DNA from: Achromobacter spanius
GTDB lineage: Bacteria; Pseudomonadota; Gammaproteobacteria; Burkholderiales; Burkholderiaceae_B
Direction of reading: 5' to 3'
DNA: 64,000 nucleotides
NCBI RefSeq assembly: GCF_002812705.1
Contig: NZ_CP025030.1
Location: 6,262,001-6,326,000 of the forward strand
The notes under the pieces were generated by a model. The model had not been told where the DNA came from, searched no databases, and saw only the letters and a program-made list of their open reading frames with translations. Positions 8,391-17,575 of the stretch are shown here, piece by piece (the stretch's first letter is position 1; each line of letters starts with the position of its first letter). The position numbers were made by a program, and so were the translations under genes.

Positions 8391-9605
8391 ATGAAGCTGC
8401 ACACCATCACTGCTGCACTGGCCATGGCGGGCCTGGGATTTGCAGGGGCAACCGCCCACGCGCAAGGTATCTCCGACGATGTCATCCGCATCGGCTTCAT
8501 CACCGACATGTCTGGTGTCTATTCCGACATCGACGGCAAGGCCGGTCTGGACGCGATCCGCATGGCGATCGACGAGATGGGCGGGTCAATCAACGGCAAG
8601 AAGATCGAAGTCGTCTCCGCCGACCACCAGAACAAGGCGGACATCGCGTCCTCGCGCGCTCGCGAATGGTTCGACCAGCAGAAGGTCGATGTCATCATCG
8701 CCGGCACGAACTCGGCCACCAGCCTGGCCATGGCGGCCGTGGCCGCCGAGAAGAAAAAGCCGTTCATCGCCATCGGCGCCGGCGCTTCCGACCTGACCAA
8801 CGCCCAATGTTCGCCCTACACCGTGCACTATGCCTACGACACCGTGGCACTGGCTCGGGGCACGGGTTCCGCCGTTGTGAAAGACGGCGGCAAGAGCTGG
8901 TTCTTCCTGACCGCCGACTATGCTTTCGGCCACGCGCTTGAGCGCGACACCATGAAGGTCGTCAAAGACGCCGGTGGCGACATCAAGGGCCAGGTGCGCG
9001 CGCCGCTGGGCACCGCTGACTTCTCCTCGTTCCTGCTGCAGGCCCAGGCATCCAAGGCACAGATCCTTGGCTTGGCCAACGCGGGCGGCGACTTCAGCAA
9101 TTCCGTCAAGGCCGCGAATGAATTCGGCGTCACGCAGACCATGAAAATGGCCGTCTTGCTCGTGTTCATCAACGACATCCACGCGCTGGGCTTGAAGACC
9201 ACCCAGAACATGTACCTGACCACGGGCTGGTACTGGGACCTGAACGACGCTTCGCGCGCCTGGAGCAAGAAGTTCGAAAGCAAGGTCGGCCGCAAGCCGT
9301 CGATGCTGCAGGCCGGTGACTACTCCGCAGCCATGTTCTACCTGAACGGCGTGAAGGCCTCGGGCTCGGACGACGGCGACACCATCATGAAATGGATGAA
9401 GTCGAACAAGGTCAACGACTTCTTCGCACAAGGCGGCTTTGTGCGCGAAGACGGCCGCATGATCCACGACATGTACCTGATGCAGGTCAAGACGCCGGCT
9501 GAATCCAAGGCGCCGTGGGACTACTACAAGGTCGTGGCGACGCTGCCCGGCGACGAGGTCTACACCAAGTTGTCCGAATCCACCTGCAAGCTGGTCAAGA
9601 AGTAA
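8391..9605 (+). CDS. Periplasmic substrate-binding protein of the Liv family
   Basis: 404 residues beginning with a Sec signal peptide (MKLHTITAALAMAGLGFAGATAHAQ, cleavage after AHA near residue 24). An AGAGGAG ribosome-binding site lies just upstream of ATG 8391, so the longer open frame is rejected. The mature part starts ISDDVIRIGFITDMSGVYSDIDG, the type I periplasmic fold of the Leu/Ile/Val-binding family, and has the GTNSATSLAM loop. Its position between livF and livH marks it as the operon's solute receptor. The ligand cannot be read from sequence. Confidence 0.9.
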   Translation: MKLHTITAALAMAGLGFAGATAHAQGISDDVIRIGFITDMSGVYSDIDGKAGLDAIRMAIDEMGGSINGKKIEVVSADHQNKADIASSRAREWFDQQKVDVIIAGTNSATSLAMAAVAAEKKKPFIAIGAGASDLTNAQCSPYTVHYAYDTVALARGTGSAVVKDGGKSWFFLTADYAFGHALERDTMKVVKDAGGDIKGQVRAPLGTADFSSFLLQAQASKAQILGLANAGGDFSNSVKAANEFGVTQTMKMAVLLVFINDIHALGLKTTQNMYLTTGWYWDLNDASRAWSKKFESKVGRKPSMLQAGDYSAAMFYLNGVKASGSDDGDTIMKWMKSNKVNDFFAQGGFVREDGRMIHDMYLMQVKTPAESKAPWDYYKVVATLPGDEVYTKLSESTCKLVKK

Positions 9606-9625
9606 TTCCCGGCTCATGTGACCCC

Positions 9626-9660
9626 AAGGTGCGGCCCGGCCCAGGCCGCGACCGCACCTT
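9626..9660 (+). promoter_or_regulatory. GC-rich hairpin after the binding-protein gene
   Basis: Nine-base perfect arms, AAGGTGCGG (9626-9634) and CCGCACCTT (9652-9660), enclose a GC-rich loop. There is no T-run. It sits 20 bases after the binding-protein stop and 43 before livH. This is the position where hairpins often protect the upstream mRNA and raise binding-protein levels over permease. Confidence 0.55.
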
Positions 9661-9702
9661 GAATTTGCTCACTTCCATCCGTACGCGCAGGATTTTCAAA
9701 AG

Positions 9703-10590
9703 ATGACTGACCTTTTTGGCATCCCTATACAGGCCTTGCTTGGCCAGCTATTACTGGGCCTGGTCAACGGTTCCTTCTATGCCATGCTGTCGCTCGGGCT
9801 TGCCGTGATCTTCGGGCTGCTGAACGTCATCAACTTCGCGCACGGCGCGCTCTACATGCTGGGCGCGTTCGTCGCCTGGATGGGGCTGTCGTACCTGGGG
9901 TTGAACTACTGGGTGATGCTGATTCTGGCCCCGCTGGTCGTCGGGCTGTTCGGCATACTCATTGAAAAACTATTGCTCAAGCACCTGTACAAGCTGGACC
10001 ATCTTTACGGGCTGCTGATGACCTTCGGGCTGACCTTGCTGATCGAGGGGCTGTTCCGCAGCTTCTACGGCGTGTCGGGCCAACCCTACCCCACGCCCGA
10101 CGCGCTGCGCGGCGCGACCAACCTGGGCTTCATGATCTTGCCGAACTACCGTGGCTGGGTTGTGGTGGCATCGGTGGTGGTCTGCATGGCGACCTGGTAC
10201 GTGATCGAACGCACCCGCTTGGGCGCCCTGCTGCGCGCCGGTACTGAAAACCCGCGTCTGGTCGAGGCCTTCGGCGTGAACGTGCCCCGCATGATCACGC
10301 TGACCTATGGCTTCGGCGTGGCGCTGGCGGGCTTTGCCGGCGTGCTGGCGGCGCCTGTGCTACAGATTTCCCCGCTGATGGGGTCCAACCTCATCATCGT
10401 CGTGTTCGCCGTGGTCGTGATTGGCGGCATGGGGTCCATCATGGGCGCCATCGTCACCGGTCTGGGCCTGGGTGTGATTGAAGGACTGACGAAGGTGTTC
10501 TGGCCCGAAGCCTCCAGCACCGTCGTGTTCATCATCATGGCCATTGTTCTGTTGATCCGCCCGGCCGGGCTGTTCGGAAAAGAAAAATGA
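9703..10590 (+). CDS. livH: Liv-type ABC transporter permease (LivH)
   Basis: 295 residues, almost entirely hydrophobic with about eight membrane segments. It carries the LivH hallmarks GLVNGSFYAMLSLGLAVIFGLLNVINFAHG near residue 20 and RAGTENPRLVEAFGVN, the cytoplasmic loop that contacts the ATPases. It ends in RPAGLFGKEK, as LivH/LivM proteins do. It forms the channel with LivM, whose ATG overlaps its stop by 4 bases. Confidence 0.93.
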   Translation: MTDLFGIPIQALLGQLLLGLVNGSFYAMLSLGLAVIFGLLNVINFAHGALYMLGAFVAWMGLSYLGLNYWVMLILAPLVVGLFGILIEKLLLKHLYKLDHLYGLLMTFGLTLLIEGLFRSFYGVSGQPYPTPDALRGATNLGFMILPNYRGWVVVASVVVCMATWYVIERTRLGALLRAGTENPRLVEAFGVNVPRMITLTYGFGVALAGFAGVLAAPVLQISPLMGSNLIIVVFAVVVIGGMGSIMGAIVTGLGLGVIEGLTKVFWPEASSTVVFIIMAIVLLIRPAGLFGKEK

Positions 10591-11570
10591 ATCGTCAATT
10601 CCTGGGCTATGCGGTACTGGCCGTCGTGGTGGCCGCTCTTCCCTTTCTTGGGGTGTACCCGATCTTCGTGATGAAGATCATGTGCTACGCGCTGTTCGCG
10701 TGCGCATTCAACCTGCTGCTGGGGTTTACCGGCCTGCTGTCGTTTGGGCACGCGGCCTTCCTGGGCAGCGCGGCCTACGCGGCCGGGCATGCGATGAAGG
10801 TCTGGGGCTTTCCCACCGAAATCGGCCTGCTGTTCGGCGTGGGCGTGGCGGCGCTGCTGGGGCTGGCGATGGGTGCGATCGCCATCCGGCGCAGCGGCAT
10901 CTACTTCGCCATGATCACGCTGGCGCTGGCGCAAATGGTGTTCTTCTTCTTCCTGCAGGCCAAGTTCACGGGCGGCGAAGACGGCCTGCAAAGCGTGCCA
11001 CGCGGCACCCTGTTCGGGCTGATCGACCTGTCCAAGGACATCAACCTGTACTACCTGGTGATGGCCATCTTCGTCATCGGCTATTTCATCATCTGGCGCA
11101 CCGTGCATTCGCCTTTTGGGCAAGTGCTGCAAGCGCTGCGCGAGAACGAACCGCGTGCCGTGTCGCTGGGCTATGACGTCGATCGCTTCAAGCTGCTGGC
11201 CTTCGTGCTGTCGGCCGCGCTGGCCGGGCTGGCGGGCGCCACCAAGACGCTGGTGTTCGTGTCGGCCACCCTGTCGGACGCCACCTGGCAGATGTCGGGG
11301 CTGGTCATCCTGATGACGCTGATCGGCGGGCTGGGCACCTTGACCGGCCCCATCCTGGGCGCCTTCATCGTGGTGCTGCTGGAAAACAAGGTGGGCGACT
11401 TCGGCCAGATGATGGCCAACCTGACCGGCGTGGAATGGTTCCTGCGGCTGGGCGAATCCGTCACCATCGTGATCGGCCTGATCTTCGTGATCTGCGTGCT
11501 GGCGTTCCGGCGCGGCATCGTGGGCGAGCTTGGCGCGTTCATCGACAGGCGCCGCGCCGCCCGCGCCTGA
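10587..11570 (+). CDS. livM: Liv-type ABC transporter permease (LivM)
   Basis: 327 residues with about nine or ten membrane segments. LLLGFTGLLSFGHAAFLGSAAYAAG near residue 42 and RENEPRAVSLGYDVDRFKL are the conserved LivM blocks, the second being the ATPase-coupling loop. It is the last gene of the first Liv operon and is followed by a strong terminator at 11590-11616. It is not fused to an ATPase, unlike its counterpart at 14527-16365. Confidence 0.93.
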   Translation: MNRQFLGYAVLAVVVAALPFLGVYPIFVMKIMCYALFACAFNLLLGFTGLLSFGHAAFLGSAAYAAGHAMKVWGFPTEIGLLFGVGVAALLGLAMGAIAIRRSGIYFAMITLALAQMVFFFFLQAKFTGGEDGLQSVPRGTLFGLIDLSKDINLYYLVMAIFVIGYFIIWRTVHSPFGQVLQALRENEPRAVSLGYDVDRFKLLAFVLSAALAGLAGATKTLVFVSATLSDATWQMSGLVILMTLIGGLGTLTGPILGAFIVVLLENKVGDFGQMMANLTGVEWFLRLGESVTIVIGLIFVICVLAFRRGIVGELGAFIDRRRAARA

Positions 11571-11589
11571 GGCGCGACGCGCTATGCCG

Positions 11590-11616
11590 ACGGGGCCGCA
11601 TCACGCGGCCCCGTTT
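11590..11616 (+). terminator. Terminator after livM
   Basis: A hairpin with CGGGGCCGC and GCGGCCCCG arms around ATCAC, followed by TTT, 20 bases after the livM stop. Confidence 0.7.
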
Positions 11617-11619
11617 GCA

Positions 11620-11646
11620 TTGGACGCCGGCATCCGCCCGTACAAT
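11620..11646 (+). promoter_or_regulatory. Possible sigma-70 promoter of the OpuAC-type gene
   Basis: TTGGAC at 11620-11625 and TACAAT at 11641-11646. The spacer is only 15 bases, shorter than ideal. It lies just before the start at 11678 and after the livM terminator. Confidence 0.4.
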
Positions 11647-11677
11647 AAAACGCACCCAACTCCACAGGTGCCTGACC

Positions 11678-12703
11678 ATGCGCAACCCGCATCCGCTCGC
11701 CCCCGTTCTTGGCGCATTCGTGCTGGCCTTGGCGTTCATCGCCCCCACCGCCGCCGCCGCCCCCTCCTCTGCCCCCACTTGCGAAGTCGACCGCCCAGTC
11801 CGCTTCAGCGGCCTGAACTGGGAGTCCAACCTGGTGCTGGCCGGCATTGAACGCTACGTGCTGGAACACGGCTACGGCTGCAAGACCAGCGTTGAAATCG
11901 GTGAAACGCTGCCGATGCTGGCTGCGTTGCAACGCGGCGACGTGGACGTGACGCCGGAAGTCTGGCCCGGCCAGATCGAGGGCGCCTGGAAGAAGGCGCT
12001 GGCCAGCGGCAAAGTGCTGGGCGTGGGCCACGTGTACGACGCCGGCGAAGGCTGGTATATCCCGCGCTACACGGCCGAACGCCATCCCGACTTGAAGTCC
12101 GCCTCTGACCTGACACGCTTCAAAGAGGTATTCATCGACCCCGAAGACCCGGGGCGCGGACGCATCTACGGCTGCCCCGCCGGCTGGGCCTGCGGCACGC
12201 TGAACGACAACCTGCTGCGCGCGCTGAAGCTGGACAAGGACTATTCGCTGTTCGCGCCCGGCTCGGGCGCCGCGCAGAAGGCCGCCATCGTGTCGGCCTA
12301 CAAGCGCAAGCGCGACATCGTCTTCTACTACTGGACGCCCACCTCGCTGGTCGGCGCGCTGGACCTGGTAAAGCTGGAACTGCCCGCCTTCGACCAGGCC
12401 GCCTACAGCTGCATGACCGACCCCAAGTGCGCCAACCCCGTCGCCACGGAATTCAAGCCCAACCCCGTGGTCACCGGCGTCAATGCGGCGTTTGCCAAGC
12501 AAGCGCCAAAGATCACCGAATTTCTTACCAAGCTGACGGTGCCCGACGATGCTATCGACGCCACGCTGGGCTGGCTGGAAAACGAAGGCAAGGAACCCGA
12601 GGACGCCGCGCGCTATTTCCTGAAGCAGTACGGCCCTGTCTGGCGGCAATGGATGCCCGCGGATGTTGCCGACCGCGTGCAGGCGGCGCTGCAAAAGGAG
12701 TAG
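11678..12703 (+). CDS. OpuAC/ProX-type periplasmic binding protein (betaine/choline class)
   Basis: 341 residues. A signal peptide (residues 1 to about 28, ending PTAAAA) is followed by CEVDRPVRFSGLNWESNLVLAG, the start of an OpuAC domain. Family blocks are ETLPMLAALQRGDVDVTPEVWPGQ and GYW/YYWTPTS. An AGGTG ribosome-binding site precedes ATG 11678. Such proteins capture glycine betaine, choline or related quaternary amines. No permease or ATPase of that class is adjacent, so it may be an orphan receptor serving a transporter elsewhere. Exact ligand unknown. Confidence 0.85.
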   Translation: MRNPHPLAPVLGAFVLALAFIAPTAAAAPSSAPTCEVDRPVRFSGLNWESNLVLAGIERYVLEHGYGCKTSVEIGETLPMLAALQRGDVDVTPEVWPGQIEGAWKKALASGKVLGVGHVYDAGEGWYIPRYTAERHPDLKSASDLTRFKEVFIDPEDPGRGRIYGCPAGWACGTLNDNLLRALKLDKDYSLFAPGSGAAQKAAIVSAYKRKRDIVFYYWTPTSLVGALDLVKLELPAFDQAAYSCMTDPKCANPVATEFKPNPVVTGVNAAFAKQAPKITEFLTKLTVPDDAIDATLGWLENEGKEPEDAARYFLKQYGPVWRQWMPADVADRVQAALQKE

Positions 12704-12806
12704 ATTCTCCAGGGGCGGCAGGCCGCTGGTGCGGGCCGCCTCCTGTATCCTGACGTTTCGGCGCCAAGGCGGCGCCCCCCCGATTCAAGCGAAGGAAGAT
12801 TCCAAC

Positions 12807-13658
12807 ATGGACGCCCTGTTTTGGCACGACGGTCACTGGACCACTGAAAACCCCAAATTGCTCGGCCCGGCCGACCACGCCTTCTGGATGGCCAGCATGG
12901 TTTTTGACGGTGCGCGTGCCTTTCGCGGCCTCACGCCCGACCTGGACCTGCACTGCCAGCGTGTCGTGCGTTCGGCCGAAAAAATGCTGATGAAGCCGCA
13001 GATCGGTTGGGAAGCCATCCAGAAGCTGTGCCTGGAAGCCGTATCCAAATTCCCCGCCGGCACCGAGCTCTACATCAAGCCGATGTTCTATTGCGCCGAC
13101 GGCTTCCTGCTGCCGGATGCCGACAAGACCCAGTTCGTATTGCACGTGTTCAAGGTGCCGATGCCGGGCGAGCTTGGCTTTTCGGCCTGCTTTTCCAGCT
13201 ATGCCCGTTCGTGGCCGAACATGGCGCCCACCGACGCCAAGGCCTCGTGCCTGTATCCCAACGGCCAACGCGCCATCCGCGAAGCCGCCGAGAAGGGTTT
13301 CGACAACGCCATCATGCTGGACGGCGCGGGCAATATTGCCGAGTTCGCCACCAGCAACCTGTGGATCGCCAAGAACGGCGTGGTTTCCACGCCCGTGGAC
13401 AACGGCACTTTCCTGAACGGCATCACGCGCCGCCGTGTGCTGGCCCTGCTGCAAGCCGATGGCGTCGAGGTGCAGGAACGCAGCCTGACCCGCGCCGACA
13501 TCGAAGACGCAGACGAAGTGTTCTCGTCCGGCAACTACGGCAAGGTGGTCCACGTGAACCGCGTGGAAGATCGCGCGCTGGAGTACGGCCCTGTCGCACG
13601 CCGCGCGCACAAGCTGTACATGGACTACGCGGAAAGCACCGGCCGCAAGCAAGCATAG
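12807..13658 (+). CDS. ilvE: Branched-chain amino acid aminotransferase (class IV PLP fold)
   Basis: 283 residues. Class IV aminotransferase features are MVFDGARAFRG near residue 31, the PLP-binding Lys145 in DAKASCLYPNGQRA, GNIAEFATSNLWI (phosphate cup) and FLNGITRRRV. This enzyme group moves amino groups between Leu/Ile/Val and 2-oxoglutarate. D-amino-acid and aminodeoxychorismate enzymes share the fold, so specificity is inferred from the overall BCAT look. The start at 12807 follows a GGAAG site. A bidirectional terminator lies 30 bases downstream. Confidence 0.85.
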   Translation: MDALFWHDGHWTTENPKLLGPADHAFWMASMVFDGARAFRGLTPDLDLHCQRVVRSAEKMLMKPQIGWEAIQKLCLEAVSKFPAGTELYIKPMFYCADGFLLPDADKTQFVLHVFKVPMPGELGFSACFSSYARSWPNMAPTDAKASCLYPNGQRAIREAAEKGFDNAIMLDGAGNIAEFATSNLWIAKNGVVSTPVDNGTFLNGITRRRVLALLQADGVEVQERSLTRADIEDADEVFSSGNYGKVVHVNRVEDRALEYGPVARRAHKLYMDYAESTGRKQA

Positions 13659-13688
13659 GCCCCAGCCCCGCAATACTCGCGGGGTGAA

Positions 13689-13726
13689 AAAAATGCCGCG
13701 ATCCGAATCAGGGTCGCGGCATTTTT
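13689..13726. terminator. Bidirectional terminator between ilvE and the second Liv operon
   Basis: Sixteen-base arms (AAAAATGCCGCGATCC with one G-T wobble) around GAATCA, with A and T tracts on the two sides. It serves converging ilvE (plus) and livF (minus). Confidence 0.85.
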
Positions 13727-13768
13727 GTTGGCCATCGAACGAGCCAGCAAGGTGGCTCAGGGTTTGGT

Positions 13769-14530
13769 TCAGTCCTTGTCGGCGCCCTTGCCCAAGCCCA
13801 GATAGCTTTCGATCACCTTCGGGTCGCCGGCCAGTTCGCGTGCCGGGCCATGCAGGATGACTTCACCGGTTTCCAGCACATAGCCGTAGTCCGCCACTTG
13901 CAGCGCAGCGCGGGCGTTTTGCTCGACCAGCAAGATTGCCACGCCGGTTTCGCGCAGGCGCGCAATGATGTGGAAGATCTCGCGCACGATGCGCGGCGCC
14001 AGGCCAAGACTGGGTTCGTCCAGCATCAGCAAGGTGGGCTTGGCCATCAGCGCACGGCCCACGGCCAGCATCTGGCGTTCGCCGCCCGACAAGGTGCCGG
14101 CTTGTTGCCCACGGCGCTCGCGCAGGCGCGGAAACAGATCGAACACTTCATTGAGCGTGTCGCGCCAGCCGGCCTCGCGGGCGCGGTAGCGGCGAAAGCC
14201 GCCCAACAGCAGGTTGTCTTCGACGGACATGGTGCCGAACAATTCGCGGCGCTCGGGCACCAGCGACATGCCGGCCGCCACGCGGCGCTCGACCTGCCAG
14301 CCGGACACGTCGGTGCCCGCGTATTGCACGCTGCCGGCTGCATGGCCGGTTTGCGGCAGGGAACCCATCATTGCGTTCAGCATGGTGGATTTGCCGGCGC
14401 CGTTGGCGCCGATCACGGTAACGATGCTGCCGGCCGGCACGGTCAACGACGCGCCGACCAGCGCGCCAACCTTGCCGTAACGCGCCGACAGGTTGCTGAC
14501 TTCCAGCACGGGCGATTGCGTTGCGCTCAT
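13769..14530 (-). CDS. livF: Liv-type ABC transporter ATPase (LivF), second operon
   Basis: 253 residues with an intact Walker A ([13 protein letters not shown]), the signature [16 protein letters not shown], Walker [14 protein letters not shown] and the H-loop [11 protein letters not shown]. The canonical lysine contrasts with the Arg in the other LivF at 7619. It overlaps the livMG gene by 4 bases and is the last gene of its operon. Confidence 0.92.
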   Translation of the reverse strand: MSATQSPVLEVSNLSARYGKVGALVGASLTVPAGSIVTVIGANGAGKSTMLNAMMGSLPQTGHAAGSVQYAGTDVSGWQVERRVAAGMSLVPERRELFGTMSVEDNLLLGGFRRYRAREAGWRDTLNEVFDLFPRLRERRGQQAGTLSGGERQMLAVGRALMAKPTLLMLDEPSLGLAPRIVREIFHIIARLRETGVAILLVEQNARAALQVADYGYVLETGEVILHGPARELAGDPKVIESYLGLGKGADKD

Positions 14531-16365
14531 TGCACACCTCCTGCGGACACGGGCTTGGCCTGATCCGCTTCGGGCAGGTCGTCGTCGATGCCGCCCAAAT
14601 AGGCTTCCAGCACCGCCGGGTTCTTTTGCACGTCGGCCGGCACGCCTTCGGCCAGCTTGGTGCCGAAGTCCATCACCACCAGGTGGTTGGTCAGGCGCAT
14701 GACAAAATCCATATCGTGTTCGACCAGCAAAATGCTCATGCCTTCCGAGCGCAGTTGCTCCAGCACGCGTGCCAGGTCTTGCTTTTCTTTGTAGCGCAGG
14801 CCGGCGGCCGGCTCGTCCAGCAGCAGCAGCACCGGATCGGACGCCAGGGCGCGCGCGATTTCCAGGATGCGTTGCTGGCCCAGCGCCAGGTTGCCCGCCT
14901 GTTCGTACAGGTATTCGCCCAGGCCCACGCGCTTGATCTGCTCGGCGGCCTCATGCAGCAGTTGCGCTTCACGGGCGCGATCCGAATGCAAGGCCCCCGC
15001 CAGCACGCCCACGTCGGAACGCAAGTGCGCGCCCAACGCCACGTTTTCCAGCACGCTCATGCCCGGCAGCAACTGCACGTGTTGGAACGTGCGGCCGACA
15101 CCCAGCTTGGCGATCTCGCGCGCCGAGCGGTTGTCGATGCGCTGGCCCATGAACGTGACCTTGCCGCGCGTCACCGGCAACACGCCGCTGATCAGGTTGA
15201 ACGTCGTGCTCTTGCCCGCGCCGTTGGGACCGATCAGGCCCATGATTTCGCCCGAGCTGACCTTGAACGTGATGTCGTTGACGGCGACCAGTCCGCCGAA
15301 TTCCTTGCGGATGGCGTCCACTTCCAACACCACCTGGCCCGCTTGGGGACGCGCGCGCGTCGGCAAAGCGGGCGCGGCAGCGGGCGGCGCAAGGTTGCGG
15401 CGTGAACCGTCGGCGCCGGTAATGCTTCCCCACCAGCCCGCCAGGATGGGCCACAGGCCATTGCGTGCGTATTGCAGCATCAGGATGAGCAGCACGCCGA
15501 AGACGATCATCTCGAAGTTGGCGTTGGTGTCCAGCAGCTTGGGCAGCCAATTCTGCAACTGGTCTTTCAGCACCAGGATGACGCCGGAGCCCAGCAAGGC
15601 GCCCCAGACGTAGCCCGCACCACCCACTACCGCCATGAACAAGTACTCGATGCCGTAGTTGACGCCAAACGGGCTGGGGCTGACGGCGCGCTGCATGTGC
15701 GCGTAGAGCCAGCCCGAAATGCAAGCCAGCAAGGCCGCCCAGACGAAGATCACGACCTTGTAGGCAGCGGTGTTCACGCCCATGGATTCCGCCATGCCCG
15801 CGCCGCTCTTCAAGGCACGGATGGCGCGGCCCGGACGCGAATTGAGCAGGTTGCGGGTGGCCCACAACGCCAACAACACGAATACCCAGATCAGGTAATA
15901 AATGTTGCGGCCGCTGGCCAGGGACAGGCCGAAGATGCTGATGGGTTCAATGCCGGCAATGCCGTCGTGCTTGCCCAGCCAATCGATATTGCCGAACAGG
16001 AAGTACAGCGACAGGCCCCACGCAATGGTGCCCAATGGCAGGTAGTGGCCGGACAGGCGCAGGGTGATCGCGCCCAGCAGGTAGGCAACGACGGCAGTCA
16101 AGACCAGACCGACCGGCAGCGCCAGCCAGGGCGACACGTCGTACTGCGTGGTCAGGAACGCCGTGGTGTAAGCGCCCAGACCCACGAACGCGGCCTGGCC
16201 AAACGACGTCAGGCCGCCCACGCCGGTCAGCAGCACCAGGCCCAGCACGATCAGGCTGGCCAGACCGATGTAGTTGAGTTGCGTCACCCAGAATTCGGGC
16301 GTGACCGGCAGCAACGGCAGGCCCGCCAGGACGACGATGAATACAGCAAGCAGAATGCGATTCAT
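14527..16365 (-). CDS. LivM-LivG fusion: permease and ATPase in one chain
   Basis: 612 residues. Residues 1-320 form a LivM permease with about ten membrane segments, including [22 protein letters not shown] and the coupling loop [20 protein letters not shown] Pro/Ala-rich linker (about 328-345) leads to a LivG ATPase with Walker A GPNGAGKS at 379-386, signature [16 protein letters not shown], Walker [12 protein letters not shown] and H-loop [10 protein letters not shown]. Such fusions are known in Burkholderiales. Five bases separate it from livH upstream, and it overlaps livF downstream. It would couple pore and motor in a fixed one-to-one ratio. Confidence 0.92.
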   Translation of the reverse strand: MNRILLAVFIVVLAGLPLLPVTPEFWVTQLNYIGLASLIVLGLVLLTGVGGLTSFGQAAFVGLGAYTTAFLTTQYDVSPWLALPVGLVLTAVVAYLLGAITLRLSGHYLPLGTIAWGLSLYFLFGNIDWLGKHDGIAGIEPISIFGLSLASGRNIYYLIWVFVLLALWATRNLLNSRPGRAIRALKSGAGMAESMGVNTAAYKVVIFVWAALLACISGWLYAHMQRAVSPSPFGVNYGIEYLFMAVVGGAGYVWGALLGSGVILVLKDQLQNWLPKLLDTNANFEMIVFGVLLILMLQYARNGLWPILAGWWGSITGADGSRRNLAPPAAAPALPTRARPQAGQVVLEVDAIRKEFGGLVAVNDITFKVSSGEIMGLIGPNGAGKSTTFNLISGVLPVTRGKVTFMGQRIDNRSAREIAKLGVGRTFQHVQLLPGMSVLENVALGAHLRSDVGVLAGALHSDRAREAQLLHEAAEQIKRVGLGEYLYEQAGNLALGQQRILEIARALASDPVLLLLDEPAAGLRYKEKQDLARVLEQLRSEGMSILLVEHDMDFVMRLTNHLVVMDFGTKLAEGVPADVQKNPAVLEAYLGGIDDDLPEADQAKPVSAGGVQ

Positions 16366-16370
16366 GGCGT

Positions 16371-17408
16371 TTATTCCTCTTCGTCCACGTGATGGGTGCT
16401 GAACGAACGCCAGACCAGAACCGGGATAATCAAGGTAAAGACGATCACTTCCTTATAGGCGCTGGCCCAGAAGGACGAGAAGGATTCCAGCACACCCACC
16501 AACAGCGAGCCGGCGGCGGCCACGGGGTAGCTCGCCAGGCCGCCGATGATGGCGCCCACGAAGCCCTTCAGGCCAATCAGGAAACCGGTGTCGTAATACA
16601 CGGTCGTGATGGGCGCGATCAACATGCCGGACATGGCGCCAATGGCGGTCGCCAGCGTGAACGTCAGGCTGCCGGACATGGTGGTGCTGATGCCCACCAG
16701 GCGCGCGCCGCGACGGTTGACGGCGGTGGCGCGCAGCGCGCGGCCATACAAGGTCTTGCCGAAGAACAGCCACAGCGCGGTGATGAGCAGCCCGCAGGTA
16801 GCCACCACGAACAGGCTTTGCGCGGACCAGGTCATGAAGCCCAGGTCGACTTGCCCGCTGACGAACGGCGGCGTGCGCCAGCCTTCCGCGCCGAAGAACA
16901 CCAGCGCCAGGCCGGTCAGCGCAAAGTGCACCGCGACCGAGACGATCAGCAGCACCAGCACCGTGGCTTCGGCCAGGGGTTGATAGACGATGCGATAGAC
17001 CATCGGCCCCATCGGGATCACCAGCAACAGCGTCAACAGCATGTTCAGCCACAACGAGTTGTCGGGCGCGGTGTAGGTCTTGGTCAGCCAGAACAGCGCC
17101 AAGGGCAGGACGACGCTGATGACGAAGGTCTTGGGCAGGCCGGCGAAGTTGCGGGTACGCAGCGCGCGCACCAGCTCCATCGCCAGGCACAAGGCGCCCA
17201 GCAGTGGCAGCAGGTAGGCCGTGCCCGGCATTTTGCCGTCGACCAGCATGGCCAGGGTCAGGGCGCCGAACGCCACGAACTCACCCTGGGGAATGAAAAT
17301 GACGCGCGTGACGGCGAAAACCAGCACCAGAGCCATGCCCAGGAGGGCATAGATAGCGCCGTTGACGACACCGTCTTGCAGCAGGATCAGCGCAATTGAG
17401 GAATCCAT
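16371..17408 (-). CDS. livH: Liv-type ABC transporter permease (LivH), second operon
   Basis: 345 residues, about 50 longer than the LivH at 9703. The extra length is an added hydrophobic stretch around residues 60-110. Conserved parts are [26 protein letters not shown] near the N-terminus, [27 protein letters not shown] (coupling loop), and the C-terminal [31 protein letters not shown]. It pairs with the LivM half of the fusion protein. Confidence 0.9.
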   Translation of the reverse strand: MDSSIALILLQDGVVNGAIYALLGMALVLVFAVTRVIFIPQGEFVAFGALTLAMLVDGKMPGTAYLLPLLGALCLAMELVRALRTRNFAGLPKTFVISVVLPLALFWLTKTYTAPDNSLWLNMLLTLLLVIPMGPMVYRIVYQPLAEATVLVLLIVSVAVHFALTGLALVFFGAEGWRTPPFVSGQVDLGFMTWSAQSLFVVATCGLLITALWLFFGKTLYGRALRATAVNRRGARLVGISTTMSGSLTFTLATAIGAMSGMLIAPITTVYYDTGFLIGLKGFVGAIIGGLASYPVAAAGSLLVGVLESFSSFWASAYKEVIVFTLIIPVLVWRSFSTHHVDEEE

Positions 17409-17464
17409 CTAACAACCTTATTGATTCTTGGTGTTCCGGCCCCGCCCGGAACACTGATACGACA

Positions 17465-17485
17465 CACCGGCCGGAAAGGCCGGTG
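17465..17485 (-). promoter_or_regulatory. Hairpin between binding-protein gene and livH
   Basis: Perfect eight-base arms CACCGGCC and GGCCGGTG around GGAAA, with no T-run. It is placed after the binding-protein gene, like the hairpin at 9626-9660 in the first Liv operon, and is probably an mRNA-stabilising or attenuating element. Confidence 0.5.
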
Positions 17486-17575
17486 CGAAGCATTGCTCAG
17501 GCGCCGCAAGGCAAGCGCCAGCCACTGGCGCCCCCTTCGCGTTGCACATCCGTGGATCGGGCAATCCTGGGGAAA

